From Capnocytophaga periodontitidis (GTDB lineage: Bacteria; Bacteroidota; Bacteroidia; Flavobacteriales; Flavobacteriaceae), in the NCBI RefSeq assembly GCF_016126015.1, contig NZ_JAEFDB010000011.1, forward strand, positions 38,831-102,830: a DNA stretch of 64,000 nucleotides. The letters are read 5' to 3'. This document shows, in pieces, positions 8,465-17,311 of the stretch. Position numbers and translations under genes: made by a program. Under the pieces are notes generated by a model, which saw only the letters and a list, made by a program, of their open reading frames with translations, was not told where the DNA came from and ran no database searches. The number at the start of each line of letters is the position of its first letter. The stretch's first letter is position 1.

Positions 8465-9322
8465 TATATGAAATTATTACTTATTAGTTTATTTTTAATA
8501 GGGACAGTGAGTTCTTGTGAAAATGTTGTTAATAATAACACTGAAAAAGATCCACAAAATGAATTATTAAGTATCGAAGATACCATATCTGATACCATAT
8601 CTGATACCAAATCTGATACCATATCTAATGCACAAGAACATTGTGATTTTGAAGATTTTATTAAGGAAGAGATGGGCTATACAAATGGCGGTTTTAATAG
8701 CAAAGGAAGACTTGATTTAGGGAACATTGATATAAGTTCAATGCTCTCTAAACCATCTTTTCCTTATGGGGTTATTCCTTATATTGGGTTTATTGATATA
8801 AAGATTAAAAGAAGATTAGAGATTAATTTTCTAAAAATAGAAAAATCAACAACAAATGATAGTCTTTATATAGCAAAAGGGAAAACAAAAGTTGGTAAAA
8901 ATGTAAGATTGTTTGAAGGAGATATAAAAATCAAACATGTATATTTTTTTGCAGAGCATTCTAGAGGTTTAGAGGATGATATGGTGGGGAAAATAAAATC
9001 ACAAGGAATTATTATTGCTGATTATTATTTTAGAGAAGATAAAAAATTATCAGCTACGGGTATCTTTGAAGGAAAGGTTTTATTAAGATGGTATATTAAC
9101 AATAAAGGAGTGTTTTTATTTGATGATATTGAAGAATATTCAGATGACTATAGAAATAACCAATTTGTAGGGACTTGGACAAGTTATAAGACAGGTGTAA
9201 AAAAAGTAGCTAATTGGGGCATTTGTCGCATCCCTTGCTCAGGAGACTTAGATTGGGGTGCAGCTGAATTTTCTCCTGCTCCTGAATATAAAAAATATGG
9301 CTGGGAAGACTATAAACCTTAA
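8429..9322 (+). CDS. Putative immunity lipoprotein for DUF5675 effector, copy 2
   Basis: It has four in-frame ATGs (8429, 8441, 8453, 8468). The last gives a standard lipoprotein signal, MKLLLISLFLIGTVSSC, and is the likely functional start (284 residues). After the lipidated cysteine comes a linker with a fourfold SDT(I/K) repeat, then a ~240-residue domain almost identical to the product of the 7426 gene. The two copies differ in how they are held: this one by a lipid anchor, the other as a soluble or signal-anchored form. It stands directly before tssK. Immunity function is inferred from linkage to the effector at 5166. Confidence 0.6.
   Translation: MKKQMKKQMKKQYMKLLLISLFLIGTVSSCENVVNNNTEKDPQNELLSIEDTISDTISDTKSDTISNAQEHCDFEDFIKEEMGYTNGGFNSKGRLDLGNIDISSMLSKPSFPYGVIPYIGFIDIKIKRRLEINFLKIEKSTTNDSLYIAKGKTKVGKNVRLFEGDIKIKHVYFFAEHSRGLEDDMVGKIKSQGIIIADYYFREDKKLSATGIFEGKVLLRWYINNKGVFLFDDIEEYSDDYRNNQFVGTWTSYKTGVKKVANWGICRIPCSGDLDWGAAEFSPAPEYKKYGWEDYKP
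8579..8626 (+). repeat. Four 12-bp tandem repeats in lipoprotein linker
   Basis: GATACCATATCT is present four times (the third has AAA for ATA at one triplet), coding a repeated D-T-I-S linker between the lipid anchor and the globular domain. Gain or loss of units keeps the frame. Confidence 0.9.
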
Positions 9323-9334
9323 ATAAAAAACCCT

Positions 9335-9342
9335 TACCTTTG
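9335..9342 (+). promoter_or_regulatory. Candidate -7 element for tssK
   Basis: TACCTTTG fits the Bacteroidota -7 consensus and lies 25 bases before the tssK ATG. The -33 side is weak. The element was duplicated with the tssK start at 8250, where it carries one mismatch. Confidence 0.45.
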
Positions 9343-9367
9343 CAAAACAAATAAACAAGATAGAACA

Positions 9368-10507
9368 ATGAACAATCTACTCACCCATTATCCTGTAAAT
9401 TGGATAGACGGAATGAAGCTAAGCAGCAGCCATTTTATTGCTGTGCAGGATTTTGTTACCGATAGCGTTAGAGATGCCATAGCCCTGCAAACCACAGACC
9501 TTAACTATGGCTTACAGCCTATGGCTGGTGATTCGGTAAAGATGCACGTGCTGTTGGATCACTACAATCAGCTGCAACTAACCCTTGAAGAGTGCCACGC
9601 CGTTACTCCTAATGGGATACGCATACAGATTAGTGCCTCACAAGAAGGACAGACCTTAACGCTGAGCAAGGATATGACAGAAATGAAGGGTAATGCCTCC
9701 TTCTCTGTGTTTATCACCGCTGAATTGTTTAAACCAACCCCTTACGGAGAGGCAGCAGCACAAGAATACCCACCGCGTATTCCTTTTTTGCGCCCTACCT
9801 ACTCCCTTTACCTCTATACAGATGAAGAATTAAAGAATAAGGATTTTGGCGATGAGTACCTTATGATTGGAAAGGTAATTGTAGAAAACGGACAGGTGCG
9901 CTTGGATGACACCTATATTCCACCTTGTAGCTGCGTGATAGCACACCCTTCCTTACAAAACCTCTACCATCGCATTCGTAGCTTTTATGCTAAGATGGAG
10001 AACTATGCCATACAAATCTCACAGAAAATCCATATCAAAAAGCAAAATAATGAGCTATCAGCAATGATAGACAAGATAGATGAGCGTATGTTGGTGTTTT
10101 TAGGGCAGGAAATCAACCGCTTTGAACTACTGTCGCCTTATAACCCACCTTGTGAATTGCTGCTTTCGGTAACAGCCTTTGCACGTATTGTGAAGAACTT
10201 TACAGATGCCCATTCAGGAGCAGGCAAAGAGGAACTACTGAACTATTTTTCTGAGTGGTGCAACCTTACCCAAGGTGCTTTTGAGCAGGTATTCAATACC
10301 CTTATCAATACCCACTACAACCACAACCATATCCGCAAGCATATCAAAGTAACAGAAGAGTTTATGGACTTGATAGAAGACTTGTACAACAACCTAAGCC
10401 GCTTGGATTATATAGGTAAAAAGCCCGATGGCGGTATATTTGTGGCTGAAACAACCAATGAAAATCAAGATATAGTAAGGCGTACCCGCAGCCTCTTGGT
10501 AGATTAA
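9368..10507 (+). CDS. tssK: T6SS baseplate subunit TssK
   Basis: The 379-residue product opens with the TssK-type start (HYPVNWIDGMKLSSSHFIAVQDF), equivalent to the family's 'W.eGM.L.pqHFq.qd' shoulder motif. A domain with receptor-binding-protein-like segments follows (TAELFKPTPYGE..YPPRIPFL), then a helical C-terminal head. TssK trimers link the baseplate wedges to the membrane complex. It has its own candidate promoter, and its first 105 bases are duplicated at 8283. Base composition returns here to the less AT-rich level of the structural genes. Confidence 0.85.
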   Translation: MNNLLTHYPVNWIDGMKLSSSHFIAVQDFVTDSVRDAIALQTTDLNYGLQPMAGDSVKMHVLLDHYNQLQLTLEECHAVTPNGIRIQISASQEGQTLTLSKDMTEMKGNASFSVFITAELFKPTPYGEAAAQEYPPRIPFLRPTYSLYLYTDEELKNKDFGDEYLMIGKVIVENGQVRLDDTYIPPCSCVIAHPSLQNLYHRIRSFYAKMENYAIQISQKIHIKKQNNELSAMIDKIDERMLVFLGQEINRFELLSPYNPPCELLLSVTAFARIVKNFTDAHSGAGKEELLNYFSEWCNLTQGAFEQVFNTLINTHYNHNHIRKHIKVTEEFMDLIEDLYNNLSRLDYIGKKPDGGIFVAETTNENQDIVRRTRSLLVD

Positions 10508-10536
10508 TTTGTTAAACAATTAAAGTTATAAATACT

Positions 10537-11055
10537 ATGGAAATAGTCAATAAAGAACAGCGCACAAAAGCCTATTGGTTTTTCGTCCTCTTTTTTGCTA
10601 TCACAGTTACTATTGTGGTGATAGCGATGTTTGCCAATGTGCATTTCCCTTTTGAGGAAAACAAATTGCTTAAGGAGAAGAATGCTAAGTTAGAAAAGGA
10701 TATCGCCATACAAAACCATTTTGCTGCTGATTTAGAGAAGGTAAAAGTCGCGATGGACTCCATTGGGGTATCCAATCTTAAAGACGATTTTTTCAATGAG
10801 AAATTAGCTTTTTCTATTTTGACAGATATGTATAAGCCTTTCTTGAAGAGTGATACACTGACCAATAAGAATATGTACAACAACACCATTCTTATTTGTA
10901 AGCAGTATATTGATGCTAAAAAGCACATCAAAAAACTTACTGCTGATAGGGTTTTGTTGGATAGCCTAAACGACATCAATCAGATCCTACAAGAGGAATA
11001 CGATAAGATGAAAGTAGACTTAGAGGTTTGTAAGCAACTATATCAAAATCAGTAA
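10537..11055 (+). CDS. tssO: Bacteroidota T6SS membrane protein TssO
   Basis: The 172-residue product has one membrane segment (about residues 13-34). A coiled-coil-like stretch rich in K, E and L (residues 40-70) and a helical periplasmic part follow. Size, single-pass topology and position directly behind tssK agree with TssO, one of the Bacteroidota-specific TssNQOPR membrane-complex proteins. It is in the first T6SS operon, 8 bases before the next gene. Confidence 0.75.
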   Translation: MEIVNKEQRTKAYWFFVLFFAITVTIVVIAMFANVHFPFEENKLLKEKNAKLEKDIAIQNHFAADLEKVKVAMDSIGVSNLKDDFFNEKLAFSILTDMYKPFLKSDTLTNKNMYNNTILICKQYIDAKKHIKKLTADRVLLDSLNDINQILQEEYDKMKVDLEVCKQLYQNQ

Positions 11056-11063
11056 GTAAGCCA

Positions 11064-11597
11064 ATGCCACAGAGAACGTATATCGCTATAGCTTTTGCAC
11101 TTTTAAGTTGGCTTACCACAAAAGCACAGTCCTTACCTTTGCCACAACCCAAGGTAATTGAACAGTGCGATGTCAGTCAACCTAAAACCAAATTAAACGG
11201 CTTGCCGTATGTAAATGTGCCTCCTATGTACCTGAGAGTGGACAATGAGGAGTACACTTATGCCGCTTTGCAATTAGGGAAGAGGAAGAATAGTATCTTC
11301 CTATTTTTGAATATACTTGCCCCTTCCACTTGTCTGAAAAAGGAAAAGATTGTAGATGTCTATTTTGAGTCAGGAGAGATGATAAGCCTTAAGAATCAAT
11401 ACCCTCTCAATTGTGATGGTTATTTTGTAAGGCAACTAAGTCGCTCAGAGCTTAAAAAGATGCGTAATGATAAGATTACAAAGATTTTGGTGTATTCATT
11501 CCAAAAAGTGTATGAGTTTTATCTGGGAGAAGGTGGAGATAAAGAACTCAAAGAACACCTAAAATGCCTTTATTACTATCGTTTAACCACTAATTAA
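11064..11597 (+). CDS. Periplasmic T6SS-associated protein, possible TssP-type component
   Basis: The 177-residue product has a clear signal peptide (cleavage near TTKAQ, residue ~22) and a small beta-rich domain with three or four cysteines that could form disulfides. It lies between tssO and the tssE/tssF genes in one operon, so a part in the envelope-spanning complex is likely. I do not see a motif that fixes it as TssP rather than a lineage-specific accessory protein. It has no lipobox. Confidence 0.5.
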   Translation: MPQRTYIAIAFALLSWLTTKAQSLPLPQPKVIEQCDVSQPKTKLNGLPYVNVPPMYLRVDNEEYTYAALQLGKRKNSIFLFLNILAPSTCLKKEKIVDVYFESGEMISLKNQYPLNCDGYFVRQLSRSELKKMRNDKITKILVYSFQKVYEFYLGEGGDKELKEHLKCLYYYRLTTN

Positions 11598-11605
11598 AAG
11601 CAGTT

Positions 11606-12304
11606 ATGTCCTTTATGGAACTTGACCTAAATATCCGAATGAGTGAAAACCCGCTGGCATTAAACAAAAAAGATGCGGGTGAGGATATTGTGGTAGTACG
11701 TGAGGAAAGCAGATTTAAACAACATACGATTAATATGCTTATCTCAGATAGGGAGACAGGAAGCGTACAGCTTAATATAAACGGCACTTTATTGGAAATA
11801 CCCACCTACAAACTCACTATAACCGATGACAAAACAGAAGAGATAAGGGTATTTCAGGTAACAAGGGATATTCCTCACTTTACAGAAGAAAAACAACACA
11901 AAAGCCTACTCTCATTTATAGGCATCAAACGTTTTGACACAACTTCCTATTTATATGAGAATATCTGCTTTGAACCCGACAAAGAGGGTATTACTGAATA
12001 CACACTAAGCAAATACCGCAAAAAGACCGAAGACAGCCTCTCTTATACTTTTGCTCACAGAGGACAAACTATACTTTTGTATGCTGGTAATATTGAAAAC
12101 TTTCAAAAACCCCAAGATGTGGATTACTTCTTTGTCATCGTAGATGCCCACAATGGACAGAGTTTTATGGGAGATATACACTACCGTGAGCAACTACTCA
12201 AACTCACCCCAAAAGTACAATTGCAACTTATCAAACGCAAACAACTCACCAAAGAGATAGAGTATACCGAAAAGGGAGAGATAAAAAAGAAAATATATTT
12301 ATGA
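11606..12304 (+). CDS. Conserved-position T6SS operon protein of unknown function
   Basis: The 232-residue cytoplasmic protein has no signal or membrane segment. It is beta-rich at the N-terminus (ELDLNIRMSENPLALNKKDAG...) and basic at the C-terminus. No family is recognised. It lies between the periplasmic component and tssE, and its stop overlaps the tssE start (ATGATAATG), so production is coupled to the baseplate genes. A baseplate, spike-stabilising or adaptor role is possible but only inferred. Confidence 0.5.
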   Translation: MSFMELDLNIRMSENPLALNKKDAGEDIVVVREESRFKQHTINMLISDRETGSVQLNINGTLLEIPTYKLTITDDKTEEIRVFQVTRDIPHFTEEKQHKSLLSFIGIKRFDTTSYLYENICFEPDKEGITEYTLSKYRKKTEDSLSYTFAHRGQTILLYAGNIENFQKPQDVDYFFVIVDAHNGQSFMGDIHYREQLLKLTPKVQLQLIKRKQLTKEIEYTEKGEIKKKIYL

Positions 12305-12735
12305 TAATGAAAGGCACTTACTACAAAACTCCCATAGACTTCAAGGCACTGATAGAGAAACGCGACCTTGCCAAGACCACCTTAGAGACCTCCATTGACC
12401 AGCAACTCTTCCTACTGGCTACCACAGCTTGGGGAGAATGCAAGTTTGATGAAGGCTTTGGCATAGGCTTTTGGGAGGCAGATTTTGATATGCTTAAAAG
12501 TGATGCCAACCTAAAACTCTTGGTAAAAGAGAGCTTGAAAGAAGCTATACAGCGATACGAAAAACGCTTATTTGTAGAAGAGGTTGAAGTAGAGGTAACC
12601 AATCAAAACCTGAGTACCTTAGAAAAGACCCGTACAAAGAAGAAAGTAATGATCTACGTCAAAGGTTTTATAAAAGAGACAAACAACCCTTATGAGTATA
12701 GAACACACTTGTTTATAGCACCTTTGTCTTACTAA
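12301..12735 (+). CDS. tssE: T6SS baseplate subunit TssE (gp25-like)
   Basis: The 144-residue product is a gp25-like protein. The signature GECKFDEGFG (the G-E-R-x-F-x-x-x-F-G motif of gp25/TssE) lies at residues ~41-50, followed by helices and a C-terminal strand pair. TssE is the wedge protein from which the sheath assembles. The start overlaps the previous stop by four bases; an alternative ATG lies two codons downstream at 12307. tssF follows after 14 bases, the usual partner order. Confidence 0.8.
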   Translation: MIMKGTYYKTPIDFKALIEKRDLAKTTLETSIDQQLFLLATTAWGECKFDEGFGIGFWEADFDMLKSDANLKLLVKESLKEAIQRYEKRLFVEEVEVEVTNQNLSTLEKTRTKKKVMIYVKGFIKETNNPYEYRTHLFIAPLSY

Positions 12736-12749
12736 CAAATACAAAAAAG

Positions 12750-14582
12750 ATGGATCAAGATAGAATAAGAGACCGCATATTAAGACGTGCCTCACGTATG
12801 TGGGGCTATAGTGAGAGCGAAACAGAGAACTCCTTTGACCCCTTGGTGGGTTTACTGATTTCTGCTTGTGCCTCAGAACTTGAAAAACTCAGCTTTGAAC
12901 AAGAAAACTCACGTGCAAGGATTATCGACCGCATTTTAGAGGTGATGTTCCCCGAAGAAGTTGCTGGGGCACTCCCTGCGCATACACTATTACAAGTGTA
13001 CCCTTCCCAAAACAACAAGCCTATCTCATTATATAACAGCTTTGCAACCAAGAAAAGAGTTCAAGATATCTATAACCCCCAAGAGAATAAAGAAATAGAA
13101 ATTACTTTTTCCCCAACTATACCCTTAAAACTCACTACAGCCAAAGTAAAATATATCGCTTATGGCAATGAACTAATAGAACAAGAGAGCTTTTTCTTTG
13201 ATGAGAAAATAGCCAAAGGGGTAAAACCACTCCCAGCAGGTGAGCTATGGATTGGGATAGAAAACACCAATAATGAACCTTTGGAAGACCTTCAGTTTTT
13301 TATCAATGTAAATAACAATGAACATAAAGAGCTCTTCTATCACTATTTAAAATTAGCTACTGTAAGTGCTCAAAACAAGAAGTTTACACTGCTCAATGGA
13401 TACAATGTTGTAGATAAACATCTTGATTTACAGCATATTATTACCAAGAATAACAACTCATTAGCTTCTATATACAATGAGGTCAATCAATTCTACCAGC
13501 CTAATTTCTATACGCTTAAAGGTGTATTGGAGCCTATTAGTCCAACTAATAACAAAGAAGCAGAAACTCAGTTATATAGTCATTTTCCTAATATAGAAGA
13601 GCAGGTCAAAGAAAATATTTTGTGGATTAAATTTGAGTTCTCCACAGTAGTACACACAGAGGTTTTTCGCAGTGTCCGCTTTATGCTCAGTTGCGTGCCT
13701 GTCATCAATATAGGGTACAAAAAATTACCTCAAATACTCAAGGGAAGTCTTAATATATTTCCATTACCCACAGAGCATCACTTTTTGGACATTGATTATA
13801 TCATTGATGGCAACCAGAATAGAATTGACTTAAAAAAACACCAAAGCAAAGAGCAGGACACCGTTGCAGTGGTCAGACGAGGAGGAGTTGCCCGACTTGA
13901 CAACAGAGAGGCAACCGAGCTATTGCAATACCTTTTAGAGGTTATAAAAAATGAAGCTGCAGCCTTTGCTGCTGTTGGAGGCGATTACACTAAGGATGTG
14001 CTAAAAGAGATTTTTCAGCATATAGCCTCTTTGGAGCAGAGAAAAGATAAACAAGGTATCGTAAAGGATAACAATACATATCTTATCATTTCCACGACTA
14101 AGAGCGAAGAGCAAAATAATTGTGAGGTAGCTTTCTGGCATACCTCAGGAGCGGAAGGCAATGGACTAAGAGCAGGAACAAAATGTAGCCCACCTACTCA
14201 AACTTCTTATTTTACAGCCCCTGCTACTATCCTAAAAACCTCAGTAGGCGGTAGAAATAGACTCACTTCTGAGGAAAAACTCTTAGAGCTAAGAAGTGCC
14301 TTGCTCTCACGCGGTAGGATAGTAACCATCGCGGATATAGAAGCTTTGGGGATGAGCCATTTTAAGAGTGCTATAACCACCATTGAGGTAACAAAAGGCA
14401 CTAAGAAAGAGGTCTCTACTACCCAAGGTTTTAGTCGTACCATAGATATCTACCTTACAAAGAACAATACAACTCAAAATATAAGCCCAGAAGAATGGGA
14501 GTACCTCAAAGAGAGTTTTATGCTAAAACTAAAGAGTGCCTCTGCTAATATGTACCCCTATCGACTTTTTGAGAGGGAGTAA
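12750..14582 (+). CDS. tssF: T6SS baseplate subunit TssF
   Basis: The 610-residue product is of TssF (ImpG/VasA) size. The opening region carries family-like features: 'D..V..LISACASELEKL', then IDRILEVMFPE and a P-A-H-T-L-L-Q-V-Y-P segment matching the 'P..aPrPa.ailq..P' motif. A C-terminal part contains the 'GG.NR.TSEEKLLELR.ALLSRGRIVTIADIEAL' region also seen in gp6-like wedge proteins. TssF with TssG and TssE forms the wedge. It is the last gene of the first T6SS operon. Confidence 0.85.
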   Translation: MDQDRIRDRILRRASRMWGYSESETENSFDPLVGLLISACASELEKLSFEQENSRARIIDRILEVMFPEEVAGALPAHTLLQVYPSQNNKPISLYNSFATKKRVQDIYNPQENKEIEITFSPTIPLKLTTAKVKYIAYGNELIEQESFFFDEKIAKGVKPLPAGELWIGIENTNNEPLEDLQFFINVNNNEHKELFYHYLKLATVSAQNKKFTLLNGYNVVDKHLDLQHIITKNNNSLASIYNEVNQFYQPNFYTLKGVLEPISPTNNKEAETQLYSHFPNIEEQVKENILWIKFEFSTVVHTEVFRSVRFMLSCVPVINIGYKKLPQILKGSLNIFPLPTEHHFLDIDYIIDGNQNRIDLKKHQSKEQDTVAVVRRGGVARLDNREATELLQYLLEVIKNEAAAFAAVGGDYTKDVLKEIFQHIASLEQRKDKQGIVKDNNTYLIISTTKSEEQNNCEVAFWHTSGAEGNGLRAGTKCSPPTQTSYFTAPATILKTSVGGRNRLTSEEKLLELRSALLSRGRIVTIADIEALGMSHFKSAITTIEVTKGTKKEVSTTQGFSRTIDIYLTKNNTTQNISPEEWEYLKESFMLKLKSASANMYPYRLFERE

Positions 14583-14617
14583 GAACTCCCCCCTCACCCA
14601 ATAGCTTATATGCACAC

Positions 14618-14664
14618 TATATAAACACTATGTATGTAAATTCCGTATATAAGATGTATATAGG
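14618..14664 (+). terminator. Imperfect inverted repeat after tssF
   Basis: The arms at 14618-14637 and 14645-14664 pair at about 14 of 20 positions (CTATATAAAC... / ...GATGTATATAG). It begins 36 bases after the tssF stop and resembles in sequence and position the repeat at 1408-1467. It could be an AT-rich terminator or a shared operator; there is no clear T-tract. Confidence 0.35.
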
Positions 14665-14748
14665 TTTGCGAGTTATCTACTTTTGATGGTGGAGTATCAC
14701 AAAAAACTCACAAATCCGTTAAAATTTTGTTAAACTTGATAAAAGCTC

Positions 14749-14778
14749 TTGTGTGTTAAATAATATTGCGTAATTTTG
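14749..14778 (+). promoter_or_regulatory. Promoter of the tssBC-hcp-vgrG operon
   Basis: TTG (14749-14751), a 19-base spacer and TAATTTTG (14771-14778) match the Bacteroidota housekeeping promoter exactly. Transcription would start near 14785, leaving a ~97-base leader before tssB. Confidence 0.8.
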
Positions 14779-14881
14779 CATTGAGATACATCTATAGATT
14801 TATCCATTCTTGGATTTGAATGGGAATGTAGGTGCAAAGAAGCGTAATAAAGAAACAATATTAACTTAATACATAAATACT

Positions 14882-15334
14882 ATGGCAGTTAGCAGTAAAG
14901 GTATAGGCGGAAATGAAGTCCCCTTAGATGCCAATGAGGCAATTGCAGACATTCCTCAGAATAGAACCCTGATAGCACAAAAGCTAACAGCAGATGACCC
15001 CATCAAGCCAGAGCTGGTAGAAGGGCTTACTTCTATTGAAAAAGTATTTGAACACTTTAGCCCGCAGATAAACATAGACTTTGAGGATGCTGAAGGAGCT
15101 ATGAAGAAAGAGACACTTTCTTTTAGCAATCTGGGAGATTTTGGGGTAAAGGGAATCACAGCACAAAGCGACTTCCTTACAGGTTTGGAGACTGAAAAAG
15201 ACCAATACCAAAAGATTGTTAAGCAACTGAAAAGCAATAAGGTGCTTAAAGCTGCCTTAGAAGACCCCGAAGCCAAGGCAGCACTGCTGAGTACCTTACG
15301 AGGCTTGATTAGTGAATTAACAGAAAAGAAATAG
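14882..15334 (+). CDS. tssB: T6SS contractile sheath small subunit TssB
   Basis: The 150-residue product has the TssB/VipA pattern: a beta hairpin region with INIDFEDAEG and a middle segment LSFSNLGDFGVKGI ('l.F.s..Df.P..i' in the family). A helical C-terminus follows, in which ALEDPEAKAALLSTLRGLISEL is the region that packs against TssC. TssB/TssC pairs polymerise around the Hcp tube and contract to fire it. It is the first gene of the second T6SS operon, 28 bases before tssC. Confidence 0.9.
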   Translation: MAVSSKGIGGNEVPLDANEAIADIPQNRTLIAQKLTADDPIKPELVEGLTSIEKVFEHFSPQINIDFEDAEGAMKKETLSFSNLGDFGVKGITAQSDFLTGLETEKDQYQKIVKQLKSNKVLKAALEDPEAKAALLSTLRGLISELTEKK

Positions 15335-15362
15335 TTTAGTTTTTACCTAAAAATATAAGACA

Positions 15363-16724
15363 ATGGCAGATAATACAGCTAAACAAGCACAAGGTGCTCC
15401 CTTAGCACCACAAGAAAAACCTATTTCCATAGAGAAGTCTATAGAGGCTTTGGCACGTTATGGTGGATTTGACCTCTTAGAGAGTGCTATTGAGAATGTA
15501 CAAAATGTAAATCCAGAGCGCAAAGCACGTAGAAATATTTTCCTTTCAGAGGCTAACAAAGCCAAAGAACGTGAGACCTTAAAAAAGACTTTAGAGTTAT
15601 GGCTCAATGTGCTTAGTGATAATGAGACCATTACCGATATGGTCGCTTCTTCAGAAGACCATAAAAAAGCCTCTGAAGCGTTACTTACAAAGAACTTAGC
15701 GTATGCCGTAGACGCTACCAAAGAGTTAGAGGCTAACTATCGTACGGTAGCACTTTTCTATAAAAACACTGAAGAAGATAAGGTTAAGAATGTAACTATT
15801 GTCAATGCTACTCTTGAGCAATTAAAAGACTTAGACAACACCCGATTTATTGATACTATTCACGCAGAGCTTACTGATAATTATGACCGATTAGACCTTA
15901 AAAACAACTATTCTATCTTGGTTATCCCAGGTTATTTAGGTTCTAATGCGGTACTTGAAAAGTGGGCAAAAATAGCCCATAGCAATAAGGTAATGCTCGT
16001 TACCGACTTTCAGCACTTAGATGAACCCGATGATGTAATGGAGATGTTTGATGAGGCAAATCACACAGGGGGAGATGTATACCGCTCCAATGTACTGATG
16101 ACTTGTAATTGGCTCGTAGGTCGTGGTCGTTTTGAAGAAATAGAAGAAACTGATGATTTATTTGTACCCCCTTCAGCAGCTTTGGCTGGTAAGATTTACA
16201 AGACATTGATGTCTCAGGTAACGGCGGGTAAGAAGTTTGGGGGTATCAATGAGGTAGAAGGAGTGAAGTTTGACCTTAAGAAGAGTGAGATTGCTAACTT
16301 AGAGAGTCTGGGACTTATCCCAATGGTCAATGAATATGGCAAGGTAATGGCATTTTCAGCCAAAACCTTATTCAATGGGGATAATATAGGTTTGCAGACC
16401 TATTCAGTGGTACGTGTGTTTGACTATGTAACCAAAGTACTGATGGATTTCTTGAACAGACGTGCTTTTGAGAACTATTCCTCAGTAACCCGCAAAGAGA
16501 TTATGGGACAGATAGTTCGCTTTTTAGATAGCATCACAGGTCCTTATAAGCTGATTGAAAAGTTTGAAATCAAACGATTTGAGCAAGATGCTATCCAAAA
16601 AGACAAAATCCATTTGGATATTCATATGACCCCTTATTTCCCAGCAAAGAACTTCCTGATTAAGATGGACGGACAAAAGGGAGATGATGGCAACGAGTGG
16701 GATGTAGAATACGCACAGAATTAA
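15363..16724 (+). CDS. tssC: T6SS contractile sheath large subunit TssC
   Basis: The 453-residue product is of TssC/VipB type and directly follows tssB. Family features include the motif 'N.YSILVIPGYLG' (core beta-alpha fold), a central L-A-G-K-I-Y-K helix and the C-terminal end with YFPAKNFLIKMDG, where the family often ends its handshake strand. It forms the outer and middle sheath layers. A ~150-base AT-rich gap without an obvious promoter separates it from hcp1, so readthrough probably drives the tube genes. Confidence 0.9.
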   Translation: MADNTAKQAQGAPLAPQEKPISIEKSIEALARYGGFDLLESAIENVQNVNPERKARRNIFLSEANKAKERETLKKTLELWLNVLSDNETITDMVASSEDHKKASEALLTKNLAYAVDATKELEANYRTVALFYKNTEEDKVKNVTIVNATLEQLKDLDNTRFIDTIHAELTDNYDRLDLKNNYSILVIPGYLGSNAVLEKWAKIAHSNKVMLVTDFQHLDEPDDVMEMFDEANHTGGDVYRSNVLMTCNWLVGRGRFEEIEETDDLFVPPSAALAGKIYKTLMSQVTAGKKFGGINEVEGVKFDLKKSEIANLESLGLIPMVNEYGKVMAFSAKTLFNGDNIGLQTYSVVRVFDYVTKVLMDFLNRRAFENYSSVTRKEIMGQIVRFLDSITGPYKLIEKFEIKRFEQDAIQKDKIHLDIHMTPYFPAKNFLIKMDGQKGDDGNEWDVEYAQN

Positions 16725-16874
16725 AAAATAGATAATATACATAATTATTGTAATTAAGATGATAAACTAATAAAAGCCAATTGAAAATTAATAGATAGTA
16801 AGGAGAGAAAGAAGGCAAAATATATTTTCCATAGTTGGTAGTATTGAGTATTTAAATTTTAAAATATATTTAAC

Positions 16875-17261
16875 ATGGCATTTAAAGCAAAATTAGTGGT
16901 TGCGGGTAAAGAGCGCAACATTCTTTCCGTAGACTACGGAATGTTACAGGAAACCGATGCGTCAGGCAGACCATCAAGTATCTCAAGAGGAGGAAAGATC
17001 CACATCACTGTGGAAAGCACAGGAGATACCGACCTCTTTGAGTGGATGACCAATTCTTTTGAAAGAAAGGATGGGAGTATTGTCTTCTTAAAACGAGACA
17101 GTGAAGCGACTTTAAAAGAGTTGAAGTTTAAAGAGGCTTATATTGTTAAGTACCAAGAAGATTTTGATGCGACAGGAAATCAACCTCTTAAAGAAACCTT
17201 TACGCTTTCAGCTAAAGAGATTGAGCTTGGTACAGGCAAACACGTCAATGAGTGGGTGTAG
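16875..17261 (+). CDS. tssD: T6SS tube protein Hcp/TssD, copy 1
   Basis: The 128-residue product is of the Bacteroidota Hcp type, beginning MAFKAKL and rich in beta strands, with the conserved internal segment S-F-E-R-K-D-G-S-I-V-F-L-K-R-D. Hcp hexamers stack into the inner tube and often chaperone small effectors. It shares most residues with the next gene (17312) and less with the third (17808). Three hcp genes in tandem may provide tube subunits specific to different effectors. Confidence 0.9.
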   Translation: MAFKAKLVVAGKERNILSVDYGMLQETDASGRPSSISRGGKIHITVESTGDTDLFEWMTNSFERKDGSIVFLKRDSEATLKELKFKEAYIVKYQEDFDATGNQPLKETFTLSAKEIELGTGKHVNEWV

Positions 17262-17311
17262 GTGCTGAGAGAAGTAAACATTTCATTATTAATTTTTAAA
17301 AAGGAATATTT

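Larger units (their letters stand above)
14583..14881 (+). promoter_or_regulatory. Intergenic control region between the two T6SS operons
   Basis: Between tssF and tssB lies ~300 bases without a gene. It holds an imperfect inverted repeat (14618-14664), a consensus promoter (14749-14778) and, in the predicted leader, a short hairpin (CCATTC...GAATGG, 14801-14820). Nothing else was recognised. Confidence 0.7.

Noticed and set aside
8400..8650. CRISPR-like array from the 12-bp repeats
   Set aside because: The repeats are contiguous without spacers and lie in frame within a coding sequence.
14801..14820. Riboswitch in the tssB leader
   Set aside because: Only one short 6-bp hairpin is visible; no conserved riboswitch core was recognised.
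16725..16874. Promoter between tssC and hcp1
   Set aside because: The AT-rich gap has TATATTT words but no TTG-N19-TAnnTTTG arrangement.
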